From positions 1 through 5,622 of the forward strand of contig JAGPEW010000064.1 of the NCBI GenBank assembly GCA_018056825.1: 5,622 nt of DNA, read 5' to 3'. The notes under the pieces are model-generated. The model did no database searches, had not been told where the DNA came from, and was given only the letters and a program-made list of their open reading frames with translations. Positions 1-5,378 of the stretch are shown in pieces. The position numbers were made by a program, and so were the translations under genes. Source of the DNA: Candidatus Sordicultor aquaticus (GTDB lineage Bacteria; Atribacterota; Atribacteria; Atribacterales; Caldatribacteriaceae). Position 1 is the first letter of the stretch. Each line of letters begins with the position of its first letter.

Positions 1-299
1 GCTCTAATCCGCCGCTCCGGAGTTAATTCTAAAGCAGTAGTATCGGTCATAACCTCTACACCTGTTTTACCTATTTTTTCTATAAACATCTCTGCATACT
101 CAGGTCCTGTAAGCTCTTCTCCCCATATTTGTAAACCAAAGCCGGGGTGAATACATTGAGGAAGAATCCCTCCCAAATATTCATTTCTTTCCAGAAGAAA
201 AACCGATTTTGCTCCCGCTTCCCAGGAAGATAGAGCAGCAGCCATTCCGGCTGGACCTCCTCCTATTACTATTACATCCCCTTTAATAGAATGAGGCAT
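1..299 (-). CDS. FAD/NAD(P)-dependent oxidoreductase, N-terminal part (glycerol-3-phosphate operon partner)
   Basis: This is the first 99 codons of a flavoprotein gene whose 3' part lies beyond the left edge of the window. It starts at ATG 299 and opens with a beta strand and dinucleotide-binding loop (VIVIGGGPAGMAAA, residues 10-23) followed by an acidic strand end (LLER, 35-38), which is the FAD-binding Rossmann fold. Residues 43-55 (GGILPQCIHPGFG) closely match the conserved GGILxQCIHxGFG segment of the oxidoreductase that accompanies glpA in anaerobic clusters; its cysteine is conserved and probably redox active. The start is supported by AGAGGTGA (306-313) six nucleotides upstream, and the gene overlaps the end of glpA by 17 nt in another frame, implying translational coupling. 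From family context it is expected to take electrons from GlpA and pass them to NAD(P) or another carrier; that is inference. In known clusters a small DUF1667 cysteine protein often follows, but it would be outside the window. Confidence 0.88.
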   Translation of the reverse strand, partial: MPHSIKGDVIVIGGGPAGMAAALSSWEAGAKSVFLLERNEYLGGILPQCIHPGFGLQIWGEELTGPEYAEMFIEKIGKTGVEVMTDTTALELTPERRIR

Positions 300-1734
300 C
301 GCTCATCACCTCTTTGGTTTCTCCACCTAAGTAAAAAGAATTTTTTCCCGACTTAACAATCTCTCTTTCTTCTAACCCCAGTGTCTCAGCCATTAAAAAT
401 GGTAAATGCATACCGCAAAACCCACCCTGACATCTTCCCATCATTACTCGAACTCTCCTCTTTAAGCCATCCAAAGTAGAGGCTCCGGGAGAAGATAAAA
501 GAGCGTGTTTAACCTCTCTTACAGTTACTTCTTCACAGCGACATACTATTTTTCCCCAATCAGCATCTTCTTGAACAAGTCTTTCTCGTTCTTCCCAGGA
601 AAGCTCTCGGAAAACAGGAAAAGAAGAGCGAAAGATAAAGTGTCTTTTTTCTTCCAGTTTTAGTCCTTTTTTACAAAGCAAATCTCCCACATATTCTGCT
701 ATACCAAAAGAAGCAGTAAGTCCTGGAGATTCAATACCCACGAGGTGAAGCAAAAAAGGAAAATGAGAGGAGAAAAAAATATGAAAGTCTCTATCCCAAG
801 AAGTAGGGCGCAATCCAGAAAAAGTGGTTATAGTTTGAGACACAGGAAGAGAAGGAACTAATTTTTTTCCTCCTTCCTCTACTTCTTTTAATCCTTCTTT
901 GGTAGTAGAAGTATCTTCATCTTTTGCCGGCTCAAGGTTGGGTCCTACCAAAATATTACCATCAATAGTAGGGGAAACTAAAATTCCTTTGGTCTCTCCT
1001 ACTGGAACAGGATAAAGGACATGGTTAATTAAACCTTTACATTCCCGATCTAAAACCAGATATTCTCCCCGCAAAGGCCGAAGAGGAGAAATATTTTCTC
1101 CCGTTTTTTGAGCTAAACAAGAAGAAGATAATCCGGTACAATTCACGACCCATCGAGATAAATATTCTCCCTTTTTTGTAATTACCTTTATATTATTTCT
1201 TACCTCTTCAAATCCAATTACTTCCCGATCAAAAACAAAACTTACTCCATTTAGCAAAGCATTTTCTGCTAAAGCTATATTAAGCTGAAAAGGAGAAGCT
1301 ACTCGGGTTTCTGGATCGTAATAGGCGGCAAAGACTTTATCACTTATCCCTGGTTCCAAATTGCGTACTTCTCGAGGTTCTACAATCTCTGCTCCTTCTA
1401 TTTTCCCTCTCTCTTTCAGAGTCTGCAAAAACTCTAGTTCATCCCGAGAAAAAGCTACAGTTAAGGCTCCAGTTTTCAGAAATTTAATATCTAATTCTTT
1501 TTCTGCTCGCTTTATCCAGGGAAGAGAGCGAAGATGTACCTCTCCTTTGAGAGTGTGAGGAGTCCAATAGCTGCGAGAATGAATTATTCCGGTATTAGCT
1601 TTGCTCACTCCTGAACACACGTCTAATTCTTTTTCTAAAAGAAGAATGTGCAGGTCAAAATGAGCTAAATACCAAGATAGAGCACAACCCACTACTCCTC
1701 CTCCAATTATGATGACATCAAATTCCTCACTCAT
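283..1734 (-). CDS. glpA: Anaerobic glycerol-3-phosphate dehydrogenase, FAD subunit with C-terminal BFD-like [2Fe-2S] domain
   Basis: This gene encodes a 483-residue enzyme that oxidises sn-glycerol-3-phosphate to dihydroxyacetone phosphate. The N-terminal two thirds are a DAO-type FAD domain: VIIIGGGVVGCALSWYLA (8-25) is the dinucleotide-binding loop, SKANTGIIHSRSY the typical substrate-side segment, RGEYLVL a mid-domain motif, and GLRP plus GIESPGLTASFGIAEYV the C-terminal FAD contacts. Four cysteines arranged as CRC (398, 400) and CQGGFC (435, 440) form the BFD-like [2Fe-2S] domain, so the protein has an iron-sulphur relay built in. It carries no signal peptide and looks cytoplasmic or peripheral. 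The ATG overlaps the glpK stop by 8 nt and has no strong ribosome binding site of its own, pointing to translational coupling. Length and domain order fit the GlpA family found in clostridia and Thermotoga rather than aerobic GlpD, which lacks this cysteine pattern. Confidence 0.93.
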   Translation of the reverse strand: MSEEFDVIIIGGGVVGCALSWYLAHFDLHILLLEKELDVCSGVSKANTGIIHSRSYWTPHTLKGEVHLRSLPWIKRAEKELDIKFLKTGALTVAFSRDELEFLQTLKERGKIEGAEIVEPREVRNLEPGISDKVFAAYYDPETRVASPFQLNIALAENALLNGVSFVFDREVIGFEEVRNNIKVITKKGEYLSRWVVNCTGLSSSCLAQKTGENISPLRPLRGEYLVLDRECKGLINHVLYPVPVGETKGILVSPTIDGNILVGPNLEPAKDEDTSTTKEGLKEVEEGGKKLVPSLPVSQTITTFSGLRPTSWDRDFHIFFSSHFPFLLHLVGIESPGLTASFGIAEYVGDLLCKKGLKLEEKRHFIFRSSFPVFRELSWEERERLVQEDADWGKIVCRCEEVTVREVKHALLSSPGASTLDGLKRRVRVMMGRCQGGFCGMHLPFLMAETLGLEEREIVKSGKNSFYLGGETKEVMSDASFY

Positions 1735-3163
1735 TCTTAGCCCAACCTTTCACTTTTTCTATTCCTTTTTGCCATTTTTTCCACAGTTTCTCTCTCTTTT
1801 TTTCTTCCTCTTGAGGGGCGAAAACCAGAGCTTCTTGTCTCTTCTTTTCAATAAACTTCCGAGATAAAAGGCCTGACCTATTAGCCCAGAGATAGAAAAC
1901 CCCTAAGGAAGTAGCTTCTTTTTCTGGGAAGACCCGAATAGTTTTCCCGCTCAAATCAGCTTGGAATTGCAAAAGATACTTACTCTGGCTCAAACCTCCA
2001 TCTACAGATATCTCCCCTATCCCTCCCGGGGAAATCTCATCTATTATTTTCATAAGGTCTCCCACTTCAAAAGCCACAGCTTCTAATACTCCTCGCACCA
2101 ATTCTTCTTTCCCCACTTGAGGAGTTAATCCCAAAATAGCTCCTCGAGCGAAAGGGTCCCAATAAGGAGCACCCAAACCACAAAAAGCAGGAATTAAAAT
2201 CAGCTCTTCTAAGGGGTGAGCATTTTCAGCCAATTTTTCTATATCTTGAGGGCTTTTAATTAACCCTATCCTTTTAAGCCACTCGATAATTACTCCAGCG
2301 CTGAAAGTACTAGCTTCCAAAGCAAAAACCGGTTTATCTTCTTCTAAAGATGCTAAAGTAATCAAAAGTCTCCGGGTATCCTTTGGCCAGCTATTTCCCC
2401 AGTTAGTCATTAAAAAACAACCTGTCCCATAAGTATTTTTAGTGCTCCCTTTTTCAAAACAGCCTTGGCCTAGGAAAGAAGCCTGCTGGTCACCTAAAAC
2501 CACATAAATGGGAATAGGAGAAGCAGTAATCTTCGTTTCTCTCCGAGGATAGAAAGAAGGCATTACCTCAGGGAAAAGAACTTTTTCTAATTTAAACTCT
2601 TTTATTATTTCTTCATCCCAGCATAAGTTGTGCAGGTTAAACATCAGAGTACGAGAGGCATTAGTGTAATCGGTAGAAAAAACTTCTCCGGCGGTCAAAA
2701 CCCACAAAACATAGGTATCTAAAGTACCAAAATACAAGGAATAAGAGGTTTTTACTTGTTCTAAAATCCACACTAATTTACTAAGGGAAAAATAAGGGTC
2801 GAGAAAAAGACCGGTTTTTTGAAAAAGCCATTCTTCTTTCTCTCGGTGAGCTTCGCACCAGTTGGCGGTGCGGCGATCCTGCCAAACTATGGCAGGATAA
2901 ACCAATTGCCCTTCCTCATCCCATACTATGGTAGTCTCTCTTTGATTGGTTATGCCCATACCTTGAAGAGAAAAGGGAGAATGATTGATCCTTTTCACTA
3001 GTTCTTTTACCATTGCTTTTGGGTCAAACTCCACTCCTCCCTCAAAAGGAAAATGTAATTTCACCGGAAAAGAATCTTCTTCGATTTTCTCTCCTTTTTC
3101 ATTCCACCATATTAACTTCACACTGGTAGTTCCTAAATCTACAGTAAGAAAGAATTTCTCCAT
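1727..3163 (-). CDS. glpK: Glycerol kinase
   Basis: This 478-residue FGGY-family kinase phosphorylates glycerol to sn-glycerol-3-phosphate with ATP. The phosphate-binding loop DLGTTS (9-14) opens the first actin-like domain. Glycerol-binding motifs follow: ITNQRETT (Arg75, Glu76), AIVWQDRRTA (91-100), PYFS (Tyr124) and GDQQASF (Asp225, the probable catalytic base). NTYGTGCF (243-250), GLGAPYWDP (329-337), VDGG (387-390) and EATSLG (416-421) complete the ATP-site signature. It is about 20 residues shorter than most glycerol kinases. The histidine that the PTS protein HPr phosphorylates in Gram-positive enzymes (in an HFYG motif before GDQQ) and the FBP-binding loop of the E. coli enzyme are not visible, so regulation is probably at the RNA level through GlpP. 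The start follows the glpP stop by 2 nt, and the ribosome binding site AGGAGG (3169-3174) is formed by the last two Arg codons of glpP. Confidence 0.96.
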   Translation of the reverse strand: MEKFFLTVDLGTTSVKLIWWNEKGEKIEEDSFPVKLHFPFEGGVEFDPKAMVKELVKRINHSPFSLQGMGITNQRETTIVWDEEGQLVYPAIVWQDRRTANWCEAHREKEEWLFQKTGLFLDPYFSLSKLVWILEQVKTSYSLYFGTLDTYVLWVLTAGEVFSTDYTNASRTLMFNLHNLCWDEEIIKEFKLEKVLFPEVMPSFYPRRETKITASPIPIYVVLGDQQASFLGQGCFEKGSTKNTYGTGCFLMTNWGNSWPKDTRRLLITLASLEEDKPVFALEASTFSAGVIIEWLKRIGLIKSPQDIEKLAENAHPLEELILIPAFCGLGAPYWDPFARGAILGLTPQVGKEELVRGVLEAVAFEVGDLMKIIDEISPGGIGEISVDGGLSQSKYLLQFQADLSGKTIRVFPEKEATSLGVFYLWANRSGLLSRKFIEKKRQEALVFAPQEEEKKREKLWKKWQKGIEKVKGWAKNE

Positions 3164-3165
3164 TT

Positions 3166-3750
3166 TTACCTCCTATTCATTTTCCACAGCTCCCGGCAAC
3201 TGGTAGAAACTGCAACTGCTCCGCAAGATATTATTTTCTCTACCTCTTCTTTCTTCCGGATAAACCCTCCACAAATAAGAGGAGGTAAATTCTCTACAGG
3301 GATAGAGTCCCTCACTTGAGGAAAAATAATTCCGGGCAATATTTCCAGAGCATCAGGAGAAATTTCTTGCGCTATTCGAAGACCAGTACGCAGAGATTCA
3401 CTATCAATAAGAAATAAGCGAAAAATAGTAAAAAAGCCTGCTTTTTTAGCTAAATTTAAAGTGCGAGCACGGGTAGAAATGATACCCCGGATTTGAGGGA
3501 AGATCTCTCGCATAAATAGCAAACCACTTTCATCAGAAGTTATCCCTCCAAAAAGGTCTAAATGTAGAAAGAGATGTAAATCGGGAGGTAAAATTTTCAA
3601 TGCCTCTCGTAAAGTAAATACATTCCCCTCGAGAAAGAAAAAGACCGGACACAAAGAGAGATATTCAATATCGATTTCCCTCCAAGAAGAAGCCCGTAGA
3701 GCTCCAATCACCGGAAATTTATGCCAAATATTTAATAAATCTTCCAACAT
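3166..3750 (-). CDS. glpP: Glycerol-3-phosphate-responsive mRNA antiterminator GlpP
   Basis: This 194-residue protein belongs to the GlpP family, a TIM-barrel RNA-binding regulator which, with glycerol-3-phosphate bound, lets transcription pass terminators in glp leaders. Family landmarks visible are FPVIGALR (12-19), LHLDLFGGI (62-70), GIISTRARTLNLAKKAGFFT (89-108), FRLFLIDSESLRTG (110-123), PDALEILPGI (132-141), PLICGGFI (157-164) and GAVAVSTSCRELW (177-189). The GG and STS loops near the end are the usual phosphate-binding sites of such barrels. I chose ATG 3750 because AGGAGGTG (3752-3759) lies just upstream. The spacing is tight (3 nt), so TTG 3747, the second codon, is an alternative. 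The frame stays open upstream through the leader terminator and promoter to 3891, but that extension (positively charged, then palindrome-encoded) does not resemble the family and is rejected. It heads the glpP-glpK-glpA operon and probably controls its own transcript through the terminator just before it. Confidence 0.92.
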   Translation of the reverse strand: MLEDLLNIWHKFPVIGALRASSWREIDIEYLSLCPVFFFLEGNVFTLREALKILPPDLHLFLHLDLFGGITSDESGLLFMREIFPQIRGIISTRARTLNLAKKAGFFTIFRLFLIDSESLRTGLRIAQEISPDALEILPGIIFPQVRDSIPVENLPPLICGGFIRKKEEVEKIISCGAVAVSTSCRELWKMNRR

Positions 3751-3751
3751 G

Positions 3752-3759
3752 CACCTCCT
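3752..3759 (-). promoter_or_regulatory. Strong ribosome binding site of glpP
   Basis: AGGAGGTG is a long complement of the 16S anti-Shine-Dalgarno sequence. It ends one base before ATG 3750 when the TG is counted, so the AGGAGG core lies 3 nt from ATG and 6 nt from the next codon, TTG 3747. It decides that translation starts here rather than at the upstream in-frame ATG codons, but leaves the choice between ATG 3750 and TTG 3747 open. Confidence 0.8.
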
Positions 3760-3765
3760 ATTAAC

Positions 3766-3806
3766 AAAAAAGCCTTCCGAATAATATATTATTCGGAAGG
3801 CTTTTT
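3766..3806 (-). terminator. Intrinsic terminator/attenuator in the glp leader, likely GlpP target
   Basis: Positions 3767-3806 are a perfect 40-nt palindrome. Its core arms carry GCCTTCCGAATAAT and its outer five pairs are A-T, so the minus-strand transcript forms a long stem followed by a run of six U (3771-3766). It ends six bases before the Shine-Dalgarno sequence of glpP and lies about 17 nt downstream of the predicted transcription start. The position, between the promoter and the first gene of a glp operon that encodes GlpP, matches the terminators that GlpP overrides in B. subtilis glpFK and glpD leaders. Because the palindrome has T-runs on both strands it could also stop plus-strand transcription. 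That it is a terminator is well supported; that GlpP acts on it is inference. Confidence 0.88.
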
Positions 3807-3829
3807 CTCCTTTTCTCCTCGCCATTTCT

Positions 3830-3858
3830 ATTGTAACACAATCAACTTTTATTGTGAA
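3830..3858 (-). promoter_or_regulatory. Sigma-A-type promoter of the glpPKA operon
   Basis: On the minus strand TTCACA (3853-3858, one mismatch to TTGACA) is followed after exactly 17 nt by TACAAT (3830-3835, one mismatch to TATAAT). The predicted start is near 3823-3824, giving a leader of about 70 nt: a purine-rich stretch, then the terminator at 3766-3806, then the glpP ribosome binding site. The -35 box lies inside the last codons of the small membrane-protein ORF upstream. Confidence 0.72.
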
Positions 3859-4006
3859 GATTAGAGAGGAAAACAAGTAAAAGGAGGCCAAGATAAATCC
3901 AGATAAAGTTTTTAGTCCAAAAAGAATGGGGATAGTTCTCTAAAAGAGCTAAATACAGAAAGGGAGAAATTAAAACTAGAGCCACCATAGTGGTAATTAG
4001 CCTCAA
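3842..4006 (-). CDS. Putative small two-helix membrane protein, TTG start
   Basis: This is an unrecognised 54-residue ORF. It starts at TTG 4006, 8 nt after a good ribosome binding site AAGGAG (4015-4020), and an in-frame TAA immediately precedes that site. The product has two very hydrophobic stretches, LITTMVALVLISPFLYLALL (3-22) and FIWIYLGLLLLVFLS (34-48), joined by the polar loop ENYPHSFWTKN and ending in SNLHNKS, as expected of a small hairpin integral membrane protein. An internal ATG (3988) would give a shorter product but has no comparable ribosome binding site. It lies between hisJ and glpP, and its last codons overlap the glp promoter. It is not GlpF, which is about five times longer. 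T-rich DNA can produce hydrophobic ORFs by chance, so the call rests on the ribosome binding site and the balanced two-helix layout. It conflicts with a 67-codon ORF in another frame that looks random. Confidence 0.45.
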   Translation of the reverse strand: MRLITTMVALVLISPFLYLALLENYPHSFWTKNFIWIYLGLLLLVFLSNLHNKS

Positions 4007-4022
4007 AGCTTTTACTCCTTAT

Positions 4023-4084
4023 AGGATAGACGCTCATGCTGCTTCGCAGCACCAGATGAAGATGAAAACATGAGCGTCTATTCT
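4023..4084. repeat. Palindromic element with nested apex hairpin
   Basis: The arms ATAGACGCTCATG (4026-4038) and its exact complement CATGAGCGTCTAT (4069-4081) enclose a 30-bp centre. The pairing continues outward to 4023 and 4084 with one interruption. Inside the left half a second hairpin, TGCTGCTTCGCAGCA (4037-4051), shares two bases with the outer stem, so a folded strand would show a long stem with a small side hairpin. No U-tract follows on the minus strand, so it is not a standard terminator for the gene upstream. It sits just before the ribosome binding site of the small membrane protein. It could be a copy of a dispersed repeat (REP or MITE-like) or a structured mRNA leader; a single window cannot tell. 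Confidence 0.7.
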
Positions 4085-4092
4085 TGCAGTCT

Positions 4093-4144
4093 TTTTTATC
4101 TTTTAGTTTTTGCATTTATCCTTTCTATTTTTATCTTTTAGTTT
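4093..4144. repeat. 17-bp direct repeat pair
   Basis: TTTTTATCTTTTAGTTT occurs exactly at 4093-4109 and again at 4128-4144, a 35-bp offset, in the noncoding stretch after hisJ. The motif is low in complexity (T-rich), but 17 exact bases twice within 52 bp suggests a local duplication. A second, shorter exact repeat, TAGTTTACG, occurs at 4139-4147 and 4169-4177, the latter running into the hisJ stop codon. I see no gene, tRNA or terminator in this part. Confidence 0.55.
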
Positions 4145-4172
4145 ACGCCGTAGGCTGAAATCTTGTCGTAGT

Positions 4173-4982
4173 TTACGAGATAGAATGTAAAATAGCTTTT
4201 CTTTTCTCCCAGCCTACTAAGTGATTAAACCCTAAGTGGCGCAAAAGCAAAAGAGCCTCTTCAAAATCTTTTCCTACTTCTTCTGGCCGATGGGCGTCAG
4301 AACCAAGACATACGTTCAAACCTAATTTCTGGGCTTCTGCAAGAACAGAAGCTGCGGGATAAAATTCTCCTATGGGCTTGCGCCGACCAGCAGTGTTGAG
4401 CTCTATTACTAAACCTTGTTCTCGGCAAACTTGCAGAGCTTCTATTTCTCCTCTAATCTCTTTGGTGGGTAGAAAACCAAACTTTTTAGGTAAGTCAAAG
4501 TGGGCAACAACATCAAAAAACCCAGTTTTCATCCCAGCAATGAGAGTTTGGTAATAAGTTTCATAAATTTCGTTTATATCTCTCTCTTTATATACAGAAA
4601 GATATTGAGGATTATCAAAAGGCCACTCTCCAAGATAATGAACAGAAAGCAAAAGGTAATCCCAGGGATAAAAGTCCACTATGGATTGCAATTCCTTTTC
4701 TTTTCCCGGAATAAAGTCTACTTCCAAACCTAAACGGATAACAATAGAAGACCGATACTCTTTTTGTAGAGACTCTATCTCTTGGACATAGAGAGCTAAC
4801 TCCTCTTCAGGAATAGCCGATTCTCTCTTCCTTTTCTCTAGAGGAAGAAAATACTGCGGGGAATGGCCAGAAAAACCAATTTCAGTAATCCCTTTCTTTA
4901 CAGCCTCTTCAACATATTCACTATAACTCCCCTTCGCATCACCACAGCGAGGAGTATGGATATGATAATCGCCTATAAACAT
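4173..4982 (-). CDS. hisJ: PHP-family histidinol phosphatase (HisJ type)
   Basis: This 269-residue cytoplasmic metal-dependent phosphatase most likely removes phosphate from L-histidinol phosphate, the penultimate part of histidine synthesis. The PHP metal site is complete by eye: DYHIHT (His7, His9), GFSGHSP (His40), GLEVDFIPG (Glu87), LSVHYLG (His115), VVAHFDLPKKFG (His161) and LGSDAH (Asp229, His231). ELNTAGRRKP followed by EFYPA (194-210) is typical of HisJ-like members and separates it from DNA polymerase PHP domains. Length is normal for the family. No other his gene is in view, so it is a stand-alone copy, and another phosphomonoester substrate cannot be excluded. The start ATG 4982 has only a short ribosome binding site, AGGA (4987-4990), directly after the U-tract of the upstream terminator. 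Expression must therefore depend on read-through or on a promoter further upstream. No clear terminator follows it. Confidence 0.82.
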   Translation of the reverse strand: MFIGDYHIHTPRCGDAKGSYSEYVEEAVKKGITEIGFSGHSPQYFLPLEKRKRESAIPEEELALYVQEIESLQKEYRSSIVIRLGLEVDFIPGKEKELQSIVDFYPWDYLLLSVHYLGEWPFDNPQYLSVYKERDINEIYETYYQTLIAGMKTGFFDVVAHFDLPKKFGFLPTKEIRGEIEALQVCREQGLVIELNTAGRRKPIGEFYPAASVLAEAQKLGLNVCLGSDAHRPEEVGKDFEEALLLLRHLGFNHLVGWEKRKAILHSIS

Positions 4983-4990
4983 CTTTTCCT

Positions 4991-5025
4991 AAAAAAAGAA
5001 AAGGAGAGACATTTGTCTCTCCTTT
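4991..5025 (-). terminator. Intrinsic terminator after the HU gene
   Basis: On the minus strand a 12-bp perfect stem, AAAGGAGAGACA (5025-5014) with TGTCTCTCCTTT (5011-5000), closes a very small loop and is followed by TTCTTTTTTT or similar T-rich sequence down to 4991. It begins 15 bp after the HU stop codon, the usual place for the end of that transcript. It ends directly at the AGGA ribosome binding site of the phosphatase gene, 8 nt from its ATG, leaving no space for a separate promoter between them. Confidence 0.88.
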
Positions 5026-5040
5026 AAGTTTTAATCCTAC

Positions 5041-5334
5041 CTACTTTTTCCTAACTACTTCTTTGAGGCCTTTTCCCGGACGGAAGAAAGGAATGGTAGC
5101 TTCAGGAATGCGAATTTCTTTACCTGTTTGAGGGTTTCTTCCTCTTCTTGCTGCTCTCTTTTTTACTCCAAAGGTCCCAAAACCCACTAACTGTACCTTG
5201 CCACCTCTTTTAATTTCTTCCTGAATCACCCCTAAAAACGCATCTACAATCTTTGCCGTGTCTTTCTTAGTAACATCTACCCCTTCTTTTTTTAGCTCTT
5301 CAGAAAGGGCACTAACGAACTCTTGCTTGTTCAT
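5041..5334 (-). CDS. hup: HU-family DNA-binding protein
   Basis: This 97-residue histone-like protein should form a dimer that bends DNA and shapes the nucleoid. The N-terminal helices (MNKQEFVSALSEEL onward, 1-42) are followed by the HU/IHF signature GFGTFGVKKRAARRGRNPQT (51-70). Pro68 in RNPQTG is at the position of the proline that intercalates into DNA at the tip of the beta arm, and FFRPGKGLKE (83-92) is the conserved C-terminal segment. It is a few residues longer than the standard 90, mostly in the loop KKEGVDVTKKD (15-25). Strong lysine and arginine content fits DNA binding. ATG 5334 is preceded by AAGGAGG (5344-5350) with 9 nt spacing. It follows spoVS by 44 nt with no terminator between, so the two may be co-transcribed, and it is followed by its own terminator. 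Confidence 0.95.
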   Translation of the reverse strand: MNKQEFVSALSEELKKEGVDVTKKDTAKIVDAFLGVIQEEIKRGGKVQLVGFGTFGVKKRAARRGRNPQTGKEIRIPEATIPFFRPGKGLKEVVRKK

Positions 5335-5343
5335 ACTTCCCTA

Positions 5344-5350
5344 CCTCCTT
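5344..5350 (-). promoter_or_regulatory. Ribosome binding site of the HU gene
   Basis: AAGGAGG lies 9 nt before ATG 5334. It is the only strong site in the 44-nt gap after spoVS and fixes the HU start. I see no convincing -35/-10 pair in that gap. Confidence 0.75.
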
Positions 5351-5378
5351 ATATTATTTAATTTACTCACTCTTCCCT

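Noticed and set aside
1361..1558. Plus-strand ORFs opposite glpA, glpK and hisJ (also near 2819-3206 and 4372-4733)
   Set aside because: They lie antisense to well-supported genes, have no family resemblance, and are explained as shadows of the minus-strand coding sequence.
3751..3891. N-terminal extension of GlpP to an ATG at 3891
   Set aside because: It would translate across the promoter and the perfect palindrome, has no ribosome binding site in the right place, and the extra residues do not resemble the GlpP family, which begins near FPVIGALR.
4023..4084. Integron attC site or intrinsic terminator
   Set aside because: The arms lack the conserved GTTRRRY/RYYYAAC core sites of attC, and no U-tract follows the stem on the minus strand.
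3912..4115. 67-codon minus-strand ORF in the hisJ-glpP gap
   Set aside because: Its sequence runs through both arms of the palindromic element, shows low-complexity basic and serine-rich composition with no domain, and conflicts with the better-supported two-helix ORF at 3842-4006.
3842..4172. glpF (glycerol facilitator) or its remnant before glpK
   Set aside because: The hydrophobic ORF is only 54 residues and has no NPA motif; nothing else in the gap resembles an aquaporin.
4093..4177. CRISPR array
   Set aside because: There are only two copies of a T-rich 17-mer with an 18-bp interval, no palindromic repeat unit and no cas genes.
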